10,446 bases of DNA from Rhodospirillales bacterium (GTDB lineage Bacteria > Pseudomonadota > Alphaproteobacteria > Acetobacterales > Acetobacteraceae), in contig JAATGE010000199.1 of the NCBI GenBank assembly GCA_015654825.1, positions 1 to 10,446 on the forward strand, written 5' to 3'. Shown here in pieces: positions 1 to 6,851 of this stretch. Below the pieces are notes generated by a model that was not told the DNA's origin, did no database searches, and was given only the letters and a program-made list of their open reading frames with translations. Numbering within the stretch: the stretch's first letter is position 1; every line of letters begins with the position of its first letter. The position numbers and the translations under genes are program-made.

Positions 1-1
1 C

Positions 2-91
2 ATGCGGTGCGAAAAGACCGACATCAGCTATTCAGCCATTATCGGTTTTGCGTGCGGCCTGATGCTGGTTAAATCCGTCCACACGGCCTAG
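2..91 (+). CDS. Possible 3' end of a small gene (partial or 29 aa)
   Basis: The frame starting at position 2 stays open to a TAG at 89-91. It reads as a short peptide with a hydrophobic stretch (about residues 12-22, around AIIGFACGLML) and the C-terminus KSVHTA. The other two plus-strand frames close at 72 and 60. An ATG lies at 2-4, but the window begins there, so this may be the C-terminal end of a longer protein. A repeat fragment begins exactly at the stop codon, as the related repeats elsewhere in the window sit just behind gene ends, which mildly supports a gene end here. No family is recognised, and it could be chance. Confidence 0.3.
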   Translation: MRCEKTDISYSAIIGFACGLMLVKSVHTA

Positions 92-106
92 TCCCCAGAC
101 CCCATT
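90..106. repeat. 17-bp fragment of the GC-rich palindrome family
   Basis: Bases 90-106 (AGTCCCCAGACCCCATT) are the exact reverse complement of 4113-4129, within the right half of the large inverted-repeat element behind pdxJ. The match covers the 3' half of its second hairpin plus part of the linker. It looks like a degraded or partial copy of that repeat. Confidence 0.6.
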
Positions 107-187
107 TTATTTGTTCCGCACCTGGCATCGGCAACGTGCCCCTTGCCTCTGGCCCCTGCTGGCCTGCCTGCCACAGCGCCATTCCGA

Positions 188-218
188 TTGACAAGCTGGC
201 AAACCCGGCTAGTCTAAA
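188..218 (+). promoter_or_regulatory. Candidate sigma-70 promoter for the exported protein
   Basis: A perfect -35 hexamer TTGACA lies at 188-193. The best -10 candidates are TCTAAA at 213-218 (19-bp spacer) or TAGTCT at 210-215 (16-bp spacer); neither is ideal. Transcription from here would carry the 15-bp tandem repeats in its leader and reach the gene starting at 312. Confidence 0.4.
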
Positions 219-238
219 TGTCGGTGTACCGCGCCACA

Positions 239-298
239 ACAACAATCGGCAAAACAACAATCGGCAAAACAACAATCGATACAACGACAATCGATCAG
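239..298 (+). repeat. Four tandem 15-bp repeats in the leader of the exported protein gene
   Basis: Units at 239-253 and 254-268 are identical (ACAACAATCGGCAAA). Units at 269-283 (ACAACAATCGATACA) and 284-298 (ACGACAATCGATCAG) diverge mainly in their last six bases. All keep the CAATCG core. The array ends at the ribosome binding site (AGGGGG, 297-302) of the gene at 312. The period equals five codons, but the array lies outside the gene I consider real. Confidence 0.85.
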
Positions 299-311
299 GG
301 GGTTCCCAGCC

Positions 312-791
312 ATGCCCATGCCCGCTCGCATTTTAGCCACCGCGCTTGCGTCTCTTGTTGCCGCCGGGACCGCCCACGCCGCCAGTCTCACAGTCGGTAC
401 CTACGGCGTGTCGTCGTACTATATTTCCGCAACCGGTTCGGGCGGCGGCACCTGCACCTTCCCGGTCGGAACCTATCTCTCGTCCGAATATACCTATCCC
501 GGCCCCAGCAAGTCGGGCGCAGTAACTAGATCCTTCATTAACAGTGGCGCTGGAGAGTACGTGTCTCTGCTGTCCTTCCCCACCACGCCGCCCAAGGGCG
601 CGACAACTTGGTCCGGAAGCGCCACCACCACGTTCCTGCCCGGCGGCGCCCCTTCGACTGGCACGTTCACCTCAAAATTTACCGTAACGGACAGCAAGTC
701 GTACGTGGCCAAGACAACCTACGTGTTTCCCGCCGGCACCGGCTCCTGCACGTCGATCGTTCAGGAAGTGGGTATCTGGACGGCGAAATAG
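312..791 (+). CDS. Small exported protein of unknown function
   Basis: This 159-residue protein has a clear Sec signal peptide: a short basic start (MPMPAR), a hydrophobic core (about residues 7-18) and a likely cleavage after AHA at residue 23. The mature part, about 136 residues, is rich in Ser, Thr, Gly and Tyr and reads as beta-strand material. It has only two cysteines (Cys48 and Cys146), placed to form one disulfide. There is no lipobox, no membrane segment after the signal and no recognised enzyme motif. The start at 312 has AGGGGG at 297-302, nine bases upstream; an in-frame ATG at 318 is an alternative. I do not recognise the family. It is probably a periplasmic or secreted beta-rich protein. 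Confidence 0.8.
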   Translation: MPMPARILATALASLVAAGTAHAASLTVGTYGVSSYYISATGSGGGTCTFPVGTYLSSEYTYPGPSKSGAVTRSFINSGAGEYVSLLSFPTTPPKGATTWSGSATTTFLPGGAPSTGTFTSKFTVTDSKSYVAKTTYVFPAGTGSCTSIVQEVGIWTAK

Positions 792-844
792 GTTCGCCGC
801 CCCGGCCAATCGCATCGCAACTCGGTTCGTGCTTCGCGCGAAGC
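781..844. terminator. Hairpins between convergent genes
   Basis: Two hairpins lie between the exported protein gene (+) and the VOC gene (-). The first has arms CGGCGAA (781-787) and TTCGCCG (793-799) and straddles the TAG stop at 789-791. The second is the perfect palindrome GCTTCGCGCGAAGC (831-844). Neither has a T-tract, so intrinsic termination is uncertain. Confidence 0.3.
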
Positions 845-865
845 GGCCACAGGTCCCCAGGCGCC

Positions 866-1246
866 TTACGCTGCCGGGAATTGCGTCAGGGACAGAATAT
901 TGCCGTCCGGGTCCTTGAACCACGCCACGCGCGCCCCGCTCGGCGAATTCCAGATACCGAAATCGTCCTGATCCAATCCATCAAATCGCTCGCACTCGAC
1001 CCCCTTCTCGGCGAGTGCCTGCGCGGTCGCCGCAATGTCGGGCACCTTCCACCCGAGCGACGTAAACCCGCTCGGTGTGAAACTCTGCACCTTCTGCACC
1101 CGCACCGTGCTGCCGCCGCCCTCGAACACCAGCGCGAACGGCGTATCCTCCAGGAACATCAGGCCCAGCATGTCGCCGTAGAAAGCGCGGGCGCGCTCCG
1201 GCTGCGTAGTCGCCGTCATCGGCATGATTTCGTGCGCACCAAGCAT
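866..1246 (-). CDS. VOC family protein (glyoxalase/bleomycin-resistance fold)
   Basis: The 126-residue product has the size and layout of a single vicinal-oxygen-chelate domain made of two beta-alpha-beta-beta-beta modules: a first strand with HEIMPM, then ERARAFYGDMLGL (about residues 17-29), and the closing signature KDPDGNILSLTQF (111-123). Members act on small molecules in metal-dependent lyase, dioxygenase or resistance reactions. Here the position of the last metal ligand (Glu in metal-binding members, as in IEAV of the protein at 8408) is Ser119, so metal binding is doubtful. I chose the ATG at 1246 because GGAGG lies at 1258-1262, 11 bases upstream; an upstream in-frame start at 1285 has no such site. 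It lies downstream of, and may be cotranscribed with, the small membrane protein gene. The substrate cannot be deduced. Confidence 0.85.
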   Translation of the reverse strand: MLGAHEIMPMTATTQPERARAFYGDMLGLMFLEDTPFALVFEGGGSTVRVQKVQSFTPSGFTSLGWKVPDIAATAQALAEKGVECERFDGLDQDDFGIWNSPSGARVAWFKDPDGNILSLTQFPAA

Positions 1247-1314
1247 GGATATGCGAACCTCCCAAAAACCAGGCGAGCAAAGCAAAACCGGCGACCGCGG
1301 GGAAGGCCCCTACT

Positions 1315-1533
1315 TCACGAATTCTTCCGAAGCCACCAGCGGCGCAGCGCCACCACGCACCACACGCCCTCGACAACGCCGAACGGCCATGCCCCTTGCA
1401 GAAAACCGTAGATCGAACCAAGCAGGCAGGACAGGCCGAAGCCGAGAACCCACCAATGCGAACGGTCTTCGAACGCATAGCACAACAGCATGGCGGAAAC
1501 GGCGAACAGGCCGAAGATCGTCAACAAATCCAT
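1315..1533 (-). CDS. Small integral membrane protein, unknown function
   Basis: The ATG at 1533 gives 72 residues. The sequence is strongly hydrophobic, with likely membrane segments at about residues 2-20 and 27-46 and a third hydrophobic stretch at 50-63. It ends in a basic, Trp-rich tail (ALRRWWLRKNS), predicting a cytoplasmic C-terminus. The stretch YGFLQGAWPFGVVEGVW looks like one I have seen in uncharacterised small proteobacterial membrane proteins, but I cannot name a family. No good ribosome binding site precedes the ATG; an in-frame GTG at 1563 would add ten residues (82 in total). The gap to the VOC gene downstream is 68 bases, so a two-gene unit is possible. Confidence 0.6.
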   Translation of the reverse strand: MDLLTIFGLFAVSAMLLCYAFEDRSHWWVLGFGLSCLLGSIYGFLQGAWPFGVVEGVWCVVALRRWWLRKNS

Positions 1534-1648
1534 GATCGACCATAGCGCGCACCGCCGACGCACACAGGGCGTCGTTCGCCCGCCCTTGACATGGCAGCGC
1601 GCCCTGGAGAAATCTCACGCCGAGCGTGGCCGCGCGCTTGACCTCTTT

Positions 1649-1738
1649 CGGTCCGCCCCAGCCGGACCGCCCGACAGAGGCAAAGGGGAGCATATCCTCG
1701 TCGGTCGCCGAACATTCGGCAGCCCGCCCTCAGGCGGG
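1649..1738. other. Divergent intergenic region with two hairpins
   Basis: The gap 1534-1776 separates the membrane protein gene (-) from the second VOC gene (+). It holds two simple dyads: CGGTCCG/CGGACCG at 1649-1655 and 1663-1669, and CCCGCC/GGCGGG at 1723-1728 and 1733-1738. A TTGACA lies at 1586-1591, but no good -10 follows it. Nothing else is recognised. Confidence 0.3.
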
Positions 1739-1776
1739 GACGCTGGGGATCTCCGCTTGCGGGCCAGAGGCGCCGA

Positions 1777-2286
1777 ATGACGACAGACAAGGATTTCAAG
1801 CGCGTCGTGCGAGCGAAAGCCCGGCTCACCGGGCAATCCTACTCTGCTGTCCGCAGGCGTCTCCAAACCCACGGCGAAATGTCGCCCTCGGAGACCAGAC
1901 CCATGAACATCGTACGCACAATTCCCGATATCCGCACCCTGAACATGCCCGCCAGCCGCGACTTCTACGAAGGCTTGCTCGGCTTCAAGGTGGTCATGGA
2001 CCATGGCGGTACGCTGATGTTTGCCTCCGCCACCCAGCTCAAACAGCAGGTCATCGTCAACGGCGAGCCGGATGCGATACCGCTGCCACCGGGCTTTTCC
2101 GTCGACGTCGGCTATCCCGACAGCGTCACCGAGCTCTATGAACAGGCAATGGCCAGGGGCTGCACGATCGTCGAGCCGCTGGTGGACAAACCGATCGGCA
2201 TACGGCGTTTTTCGCTGCTGGACCCGAACGGGGCGCGCGTGACCGTGGTCGCACATCTCGATCCCGCGCATCAGCCCCCGCGGTGA
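1777..2286 (+). CDS. VOC family protein with a basic N-terminal arm
   Basis: The ATG at 1777 has AGAGG at 1766-1770 and gives 169 residues. Residues 1-31 form a basic, charged arm ([16 protein letters not shown], then SYSAVRRRL). It resembles a short module I recall at the N-termini of various proteobacterial proteins (consensus like RMQKTGESYTAAR); this is memory, not a search. Residues 43-169 are a VOC domain: [15 protein letters not shown], an acidic/hydrophobic middle, and the closing [18 protein letters not shown]. The usual first-strand metal-binding His is absent (IPDIRTLN), and the last ligand position is Val or Thr, so a metal-independent member is likely. A second ATG at 1903 with its own GGAGA could make the VOC domain alone. 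The stop is ten bases before pdxA, so cotranscription with pdxA-pdxJ is plausible. Confidence 0.8.
   Translation: MTTDKDFKRVVRAKARLTGQSYSAVRRRLQTHGEMSPSETRPMNIVRTIPDIRTLNMPASRDFYEGLLGFKVVMDHGGTLMFASATQLKQQVIVNGEPDAIPLPPGFSVDVGYPDSVTELYEQAMARGCTIVEPLVDKPIGIRRFSLLDPNGARVTVVAHLDPAHQPPR
1890..1905 (+). promoter_or_regulatory. Internal ribosome binding site and alternative start
   Basis: GGAGA at 1890-1894 sits eight bases before the in-frame ATG at 1903, exactly where the VOC domain begins ([12 protein letters not shown]). Either this is the sole true start and the upstream frame is chance, or both starts are used and yield two isoforms. Confidence 0.45.
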
Positions 2287-2296
2287 AATACCGGGC

Positions 2297-3259
2297 ATGA
2301 CCATTGCGCTGACAATGGGCGATCCTTCCGGCATCGGCCCGGAAATAACCGTCGCCGCCTGGCAAGCCTTGCGGGGAAGCGGCCCCGCTTTTGTCGTCCT
2401 TGCCGACCCCTCCTTGGTCGGCGCCTACGCACCGATGCACATCGTTGCCGGCGCCGACCTGGGCCGCTTCGCCGAGACAATCCCGGTGCTGCCGATCCCG
2501 CTCGCCGCCGCCGCGGTTCCAGGCGCACCCGATGCCGCCAACGCGCCCGCTATCATCGCCAGCATCGAACAGGCCGTCCGCCTGGCCCTGTCTGGCGCGG
2601 CCACCGCGATCGTCACCAACCCGATTAGCAAGGCCGTGCTGAAATCGGCGGGTTTCCCCCACCCCGGCCACACCGAATTCCTCGCCGCCCTGACCGGCAC
2701 CACCGGCCACGAGGCGATGATGCTGGTCGCTCCCGAACTGCGCGTCGTCCCCGTTACCATCCACGTGTCGCTGCGCCAGGCACTCGACATGCTGACCACC
2801 GAACGAATCATCGAAGCCGCGCGCACCGCCCAGGCCGCGCTGCGCCGCGATTTCGCGATCGAACAACCCCGCCTCGCCATCGCCGGCCTGAACCCGCACG
2901 CCGGCGAGCTCGGCCACATGGGCGACGAGGAGCAGCGCATAATCGCTCCCGCCATCGCCGCCCTGCGCGCGGAGGGTATCGACGCCACCGGCCCCTGGCC
3001 GCCCGACACCATGTTCACCGCAGGCGCCCGCGGGAAATATGACGTCGCGATCTGCCACTATCACGACCAGGCCTTGATCCCGCTGAAAACGCTCGACATG
3101 TGGAACGGCGTCAACGTGACGCTGGGCCTGCCCATCGTGCGTACATCCCCCGACCACGGCACCGCGTTCGACATCGCCGGCACCGGCCGGGCGCACCCTG
3201 CCAGCCTGATCGCCGCATTGCGCCTCGCCGCCGAAATCGCCCGGAACCGCAACAGATGA
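2297..3259 (+). CDS. pdxA: 4-hydroxythreonine-4-phosphate dehydrogenase
   Basis: PdxA oxidises 4-phosphohydroxy-L-threonine with NAD(P)+. The product decarboxylates to 3-amino-1-hydroxyacetone 1-phosphate, which PdxJ uses to make pyridoxine 5'-phosphate in the cytoplasm. The 320-residue protein carries the family hallmarks in order: [10 protein letters not shown] (8-17), TNPISKAVL (107-115), [12 protein letters not shown] (119-130), [22 protein letters not shown] (197-204), [14 protein letters not shown] and [17 protein letters not shown]. His156, His201 and His256 match the spacing of the three metal-binding histidines of E. coli PdxA (166, 211 and 266). Full length, slightly shorter than the usual ~330. 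The ATG at 2297 begins directly at the conserved first strand; the ribosome binding site is weak, which fits coupling to the upstream VOC gene ten bases away. It overlaps pdxJ by four bases. Confidence 0.97.
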   Translation: MTIALTMGDPSGIGPEITVAAWQALRGSGPAFVVLADPSLVGAYAPMHIVAGADLGRFAETIPVLPIPLAAAAVPGAPDAANAPAIIASIEQAVRLALSGAATAIVTNPISKAVLKSAGFPHPGHTEFLAALTGTTGHEAMMLVAPELRVVPVTIHVSLRQALDMLTTERIIEAARTAQAALRRDFAIEQPRLAIAGLNPHAGELGHMGDEEQRIIAPAIAALRAEGIDATGPWPPDTMFTAGARGKYDVAICHYHDQALIPLKTLDMWNGVNVTLGLPIVRTSPDHGTAFDIAGTGRAHPASLIAALRLAAEIARNRNR

Positions 3260-3975
3260 CCCGCCCTACCCCCCGCCTCGGCGTCAACATCGATCACGTC
3301 GCCACCTTGCGAAACGCCCGCGGCGGCAGCCATCCGGACCCGCTCGACGCCGCGCTGGCAGCCCTCGCCGCCGGCGCCGACGGCATCACACTGCATTTGC
3401 GCGAGGACCGCCGCCACATCCGCGACGACGACCTGGCGCGCATCCGCGCCACGATCACCGCGCCAATCAATCTGGAAATGGCGGCGACGCCCGAAATGGT
3501 GGAAATCGCCTGCGCCACGCTGCCGCACGCGTGCTGCATCGTTCCGGAACGACGTGCCGAAATCACCACCGAAGGCGGCCTCGATGCCGCCGGTCAGTTC
3601 GACTTGCTGCGCCCGCTGGTGCGGCGCCTGAACGACGCCGGCATCCGCGTATCCCTGTTCATTGACCCCGACCCGGCGCAGTTGCGCGCCGCCGCCGAGC
3701 TCGCGGCCGCGGTCGTCGAGCTGCACACCGGCGCTTACGCGGAAAACCGGACAGGCGAACTGACGCGCCTGGCAGACGCCGCATTACTGACCGAGGAACT
3801 GGGCCTGGAATGCCACGCCGGCCACGGCCTGACCTACGCCAACATACAGCCGGTTGCCGCGCTCAGGCAGGTGCGGGAACTCAATATCGGTCATTACTTG
3901 ATCGGTGAAGCCATCCTGCACGGCCTGCCACACACCGTCCGCCACATGCGCGCCCTGATCGCGGCGGCGAAGTAA
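3256..3975 (+). CDS. pdxJ: Pyridoxine 5'-phosphate synthase
   Basis: PdxJ condenses 1-deoxy-D-xylulose 5-phosphate with 3-amino-1-hydroxyacetone 1-phosphate to give pyridoxine 5'-phosphate, the last ring-forming step of DXP-dependent B6 synthesis. The 239-residue TIM-barrel protein is full length. Visible signatures: [17 protein letters not shown] (8-24), [14 protein letters not shown] (42-55), INLEMA (71-76), [15 protein letters not shown] (96-110), [23 protein letters not shown] (187-194) and [13 protein letters not shown]. The catalytic trio of E. coli PdxJ (His45, Glu72, His193) corresponds to His47, Glu74 and His190. The start ATG (3256) overlaps the pdxA TGA as ATGA, so the two are expected to be translationally coupled. 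Transcription probably ends in the hairpins that follow. Confidence 0.97.
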   Translation: MTRPTPRLGVNIDHVATLRNARGGSHPDPLDAALAALAAGADGITLHLREDRRHIRDDDLARIRATITAPINLEMAATPEMVEIACATLPHACCIVPERRAEITTEGGLDAAGQFDLLRPLVRRLNDAGIRVSLFIDPDPAQLRAAAELAAAVVELHTGAYAENRTGELTRLADAALLTEELGLECHAGHGLTYANIQPVAALRQVRELNIGHYLIGEAILHGLPHTVRHMRALIAAAK

Positions 3976-3977
3976 GA

Positions 3978-4165
3978 CCAGGGGGCTCTGCCCCCTGGAC
4001 CCCCGCTAAGGACAAGTCCTTAGAACCTGTTTGTTTAGTCGGGGGAGCAGGAGGGGGGCTGCGAGGACTTGCCCACGCCCGAGTTGCCCCCCTCCTGCTC
4101 CCCCGACCAATTAATGGGGTCTGGGGACTTGTCCCCAGTGGGGTCCAGGGGCAAAGCCCCTGGAC
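3978..4165. repeat. 188-bp composite inverted repeat with four internal hairpins, likely bidirectional terminator
   Basis: The element fills the gap between the convergent pdxJ and S53 peptidase genes. Left half: hairpin 1 (CCAGGGGGC/GCCCCCTGG, 3978-3998), hairpin 2 (CTAAGGAC/GTCCTTAG, 4006-4023), a linker, then a 22-base arm (4038-4059) that pairs perfectly with 4086-4107 across a 26-base centre. Right half, inverted: hairpin 2' (CTGGGGAC/GTCCCCAG, 4121-4138) and hairpin 1' (GTCCAGGGGC/GCCCCTGGAC, 4143-4165). The halves are diverged copies of one ~80-base unit, and their differences keep the base pairing. It probably stops transcription from both sides. It resembles short mobile palindromic repeats of Acetobacteraceae (recollection only). 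Confidence 0.9.
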
Positions 4166-4178
4166 TTTCCTTTATCCG

Positions 4179-6083
4179 TTACGGATTGGACGGCGTACGC
4201 GGCAGGCCCGCGGCGGCGGCGGCGCCCGCGCCTACGAGGGCCTTCACGACTGGCGTGCCGACGCCGGTCGAGAAGCTGTAGGTGGCGTTCACGTTGGTCT
4301 GGATGACCCCGTTATAGCCCGGAATGTTGGTATGGAAGAACTTTACCGGGGCGCCCTGTTTCGCCTGCTGCGCGGCTTTCCTGTAGAGGTACTCGTTCAG
4401 GTTGCCCATGCGGCCCTGCTGCTCGATCAGCAGCGCCATCGCCCCGGCAAATTCCGGCGAGGCGACGCTGGTGCCGATCAGGCCGAAGAATCCGCCGCCC
4501 TGGCCGACCGCGATCGCCACCGCAACCGAGCTGCGATCGGTGTTGCCATAGCCGTTCTTCGGGCTGTTCTTGCCGTTGCACACGCCGAGCTTGGCGTTGT
4601 AGTCGCTCGCGCCATTCGGGCAGCCGCCGACCTGCATGCCGACATCCGGGTCGGCACGCTTCGTTGTTGTCGTCGTCACCAGCGACTGGTACGAAGGCGC
4701 GGGCCACATGCTGCTCACGCCGCCACCGGCGCCCCAGACTGCACCGTTAACGTTCTCGCCGAACCCATACGGATCATTGGGAAACTCTTGATCCAACCAG
4801 GCGTTCTCGCCGGCGTAAGCGGAATTCAGCGAGCCCGGCTCATATACGGTCACGACGTTGGTGCCGCCCACGCCCGTAACGTTGGGGTCGTCCGCCGGCC
4901 AGGACACGCCCGGCACGTAATGCGCCGGCTCGCCCTTGAAGTAGGCGACATTCGGGCAGACCTTGCCCGCTTCATCGCCGGAGCTGGCCAGGAACGTGAT
5001 GCCCTGCGCATTCCCCTGCAGGAACAGCTCGTGATAGGCCCGCAGGATACCGCGGAAATCCTGGCCGTTATTGTATTTCGGGAAATTGGTCGTTTCGCAG
5101 CCGCCGAAAGACGCGCTGATCAGGTCCACTTCGTTGGCTTCGATAGCCGTCACGTAACCGCCGAAGACGCTGTCATCGGACAGGTCGGGAATATCGTACA
5201 GAATCACGTGGGCGCCCGGCGCGCCGGTGATTTCTTCCTGCGTGTCTAACGATACTTCGTCGAACGCGCCGCCGAACAGCCCGCCGCCGCCATTGATGGC
5301 GACGTCCTTGAACAGGGTCGGGTCCGGCACGCCGGCATTGGTCGAAAACTGCTCGTGATCGAACATCGCCTTCACGTCGGACGGCAGATAGTCGCTCGAC
5401 ATCAGAACGCCGATCGTGGCGCCGGTGCCATCCAGCCGCTGCGTGTTGCCGTTGACCGTGACCATCGTCTGGTAGCTCGGGTACTGATAGGCCTGCTTCA
5501 GGTCATTGTACCAATAGCCGCCGTCCGGCCCGTTGCGGTTGTAGGGATTGAGCTTGCCGCTCGCGACGCGCGACATGACGTGCATTTCGCGCTCGCCGAA
5601 GCTCATGACGGTAGCCCCGGCCGCGCTCAATTCGGTCGGCAGGCGCAGCGCGCTATCGGTCACCACGCGATGGCCGCGGGCACCGGTCAGGCTGCGGGCA
5701 AACTGCAGATGCGTGCCAAGCGTGTTCTCGACCAGCGACGCGGAACCGCTGACATGCAGGCTGCGCGTGTGGGTCTGCACATTAAGGCCGCGCGCGCGCA
5801 GGGCAGCCGCAACGCGGTTGACCGATGCGGCGTCGGGGCCGAACTGCGCGCCGAACTGCGCCGGCGTCAGCCAACGATGATATTGCGGCGACGCGGGATC
5901 GTGCTGCGCCTTGAGCAGCGCTTCAAGTTTGTCGGTATTGCGCAGCGGCAGCGCGACTTCGAAGCTCACCGCGCTGGCGGCTTCCGGTTTCCCGACGATG
6001 GTGAGGCCCGTGGTGGCGGCAGTTGCCGCGCCGGCAAGAACAGTGCAGCCGAAGCCGGCTGCCATAAGCATTTTGTACGTCAA
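4179..6083 (-). CDS. Exported S53 family peptidase (sedolisin/pro-kumamolisin)
   Basis: S53 peptidases are secreted serine-carboxyl endopeptidases, usually active at acid pH and made as self-processing proenzymes. The 634-residue product has a signal peptide (1-23, ending ATAA), a pro-domain (about 36-168, with SPQYHRWLTPAQFGAQF) and a catalytic domain (about 175-634). The catalytic set is complete: Glu276 and Asp280 in DEVSLD, oxyanion Asp370 in ASSGDEAG, and Ser539 in GTSVASPEFAG. The C-terminal TYSFSTGVGTPV resembles the end of the family's calcium-site region. The Asp370-Ser539 spacing is about 55 residues longer than in kumamolisin (Asp164-Ser278), because of a Thr-, Asn- and Cys-containing insert at about 468-518. 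The frame opens with TTG at 6083, preceded five bases away by AGGGGG (6089-6094). An ATG at 6071 is possible but is 17 bases from that site. Monocistronic by context. Confidence 0.93.
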   Translation of the reverse strand: MTYKMLMAAGFGCTVLAGAATAATTGLTIVGKPEAASAVSFEVALPLRNTDKLEALLKAQHDPASPQYHRWLTPAQFGAQFGPDAASVNRVAAALRARGLNVQTHTRSLHVSGSASLVENTLGTHLQFARSLTGARGHRVVTDSALRLPTELSAAGATVMSFGEREMHVMSRVASGKLNPYNRNGPDGGYWYNDLKQAYQYPSYQTMVTVNGNTQRLDGTGATIGVLMSSDYLPSDVKAMFDHEQFSTNAGVPDPTLFKDVAINGGGGLFGGAFDEVSLDTQEEITGAPGAHVILYDIPDLSDDSVFGGYVTAIEANEVDLISASFGGCETTNFPKYNNGQDFRGILRAYHELFLQGNAQGITFLASSGDEAGKVCPNVAYFKGEPAHYVPGVSWPADDPNVTGVGGTNVVTVYEPGSLNSAYAGENAWLDQEFPNDPYGFGENVNGAVWGAGGGVSSMWPAPSYQSLVTTTTTKRADPDVGMQVGGCPNGASDYNAKLGVCNGKNSPKNGYGNTDRSSVAVAIAVGQGGGFFGLIGTSVASPEFAGAMALLIEQQGRMGNLNEYLYRKAAQQAKQGAPVKFFHTNIPGYNGVIQTNVNATYSFSTGVGTPVVKALVGAGAAAAAGLPRTPSNP

Positions 6084-6114
6084 GATTGCCCCCTGGCAAA
6101 GCTATTGAGACAGG

Positions 6115-6140
6115 GCGGAACCTTAGCGTTAAGATTCCGC
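6115..6140. promoter_or_regulatory. Dyad in the leader of the S53 peptidase gene
   Basis: Two 11-base arms (6115-6125, GCGGAACCTTA; 6130-6140, TAAGATTCCGC) form an inverted repeat with one mismatch around a four-base centre. It lies about 30-57 bases upstream of the TTG start. It could be an operator or an mRNA hairpin in the 5' leader; no T-tract follows on the minus strand. Confidence 0.45.
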
Positions 6141-6851
6141 TTGTCGATGGCAAAAAGCGCAGTTGCGTTCACTTTTTTTTCAACTTCTGAAAATCGGGCC
6201 TTGGCCCACGATCTTCGATCACGCCGACGCGATCAGTGTTACATTCGGCTTAACGCCGTGTAACTCCTTCGTATTTCATAAAGGTTTTTGCAACATCGAT
6301 TGCGACAACGCGGAATGCGTCGGCGCGTAAATTGAAATTCGTCAGCGGCGCTTCGGCTGGGCCTCAGCGCGTACGTGCTGCAATGCACACTATCACGAAA
6401 GCGACACACATTGTGACTCTGCAATAGATTGCCGCGCCGATGTTTTGGCCCGGCCGCCCCGGCGCGATTGCCGATCTCGCCGTACCGAACTGAGGCGTGC
6501 CTGGCCGACGCAGCAGAGCGTGCGCTCCGGGAGCCCCAAATGCAGGGATCCGTCGCGCCCCACGAGACGGCGTCGGATAAAGAGGTGCCGAGTTAAGGTT
6601 CCTAGACACCGCGCGGTGCCGGTTAATAAAAAATGAAGAAACCCCAACCTCAGCCTCATTGAACCCGCGGGACGGTATCGCAAGTTGAGATCGGGTCTGG
6701 GGCCGGGCCTCCGGCTGGAGTCCAAAGGCAGAGCGCGTGGCCTTTCCTCAACCCAGGCAACGCCAACGGCCTGCTTTGCCAATTTGCCGCTTGTCCCCAC
6801 CCGGGCGCGGCGCCTAAGCCTCCGGTAACATTCGCGATAAAGGCGAGTTCA
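6141..6851. other. Long intergenic region without a convincing gene
   Basis: Together with the peptidase leader, 768 bases separate the divergent S53 peptidase and asd genes. The part at about 6150-6440 is visibly richer in A and T (including a run of eight T near 6173) and should hold the peptidase promoter, though I cannot fix a good -35/-10 pair. The rest is GC-rich. It contains a perfect 12-bp palindrome CACCGCGCGGTG at 6607-6618, and reading frames whose composition (Arg- and Pro-rich, no motifs) looks non-coding. The asd ribosome binding site (AAGG, 6840-6843) is at the right end. No tRNA, known riboswitch or transposon remnant is recognised. Confidence 0.5.

Noticed and set aside
239..298. 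CRISPR array
   Set aside because: The units are 15 bases with no spacers between them and no cas genes nearby; this is a plain tandem repeat.
218..529. Open frame that would encode TTI(G/D)-type pentapeptide repeats across the 15-bp array
   Set aside because: No ribosome binding site, and it runs out of frame into the exported-protein gene, which has a clear signal peptide and start site. The peptide repeat simply follows from the 15-bp DNA period.
2126..3196. A 356-codon minus-strand open frame
   Set aside because: It is antisense to pdxA and the end of the upstream VOC gene, with a Gly/Asp/Arg-rich translation and no family signature.
4332..6263. Two long plus-strand open frames (about 305 and 302 codons) opposite the S53 peptidase gene
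   Set aside because: They run antisense through a gene with a complete catalytic set and signal peptide. Their translations are Arg/Ala/Val-rich with no motif, as expected in GC-rich DNA.
6581..6628. Possible lysine riboswitch upstream of asd (AGAGGTGC at 6581-6588)
   Set aside because: Only this short start-like motif matches. The other conserved L-box blocks and the pairing needed for the five-helix core are not present in the following sequence.
6633..6662. Nine-codon leader-peptide-like frame (MKKPQPQPH)
   Set aside because: No ribosome binding site, no run of Lys, Thr or Met codons fitting asd control, and no clear terminator/antiterminator pair behind it.
6393..6800. A 135-codon minus-strand frame in the long intergenic region
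   Set aside because: Arg- and Ser-rich throughout, no motif, no hydrophobic or domain-like pattern and no good ribosome binding site; overlapping frames look equally arbitrary.
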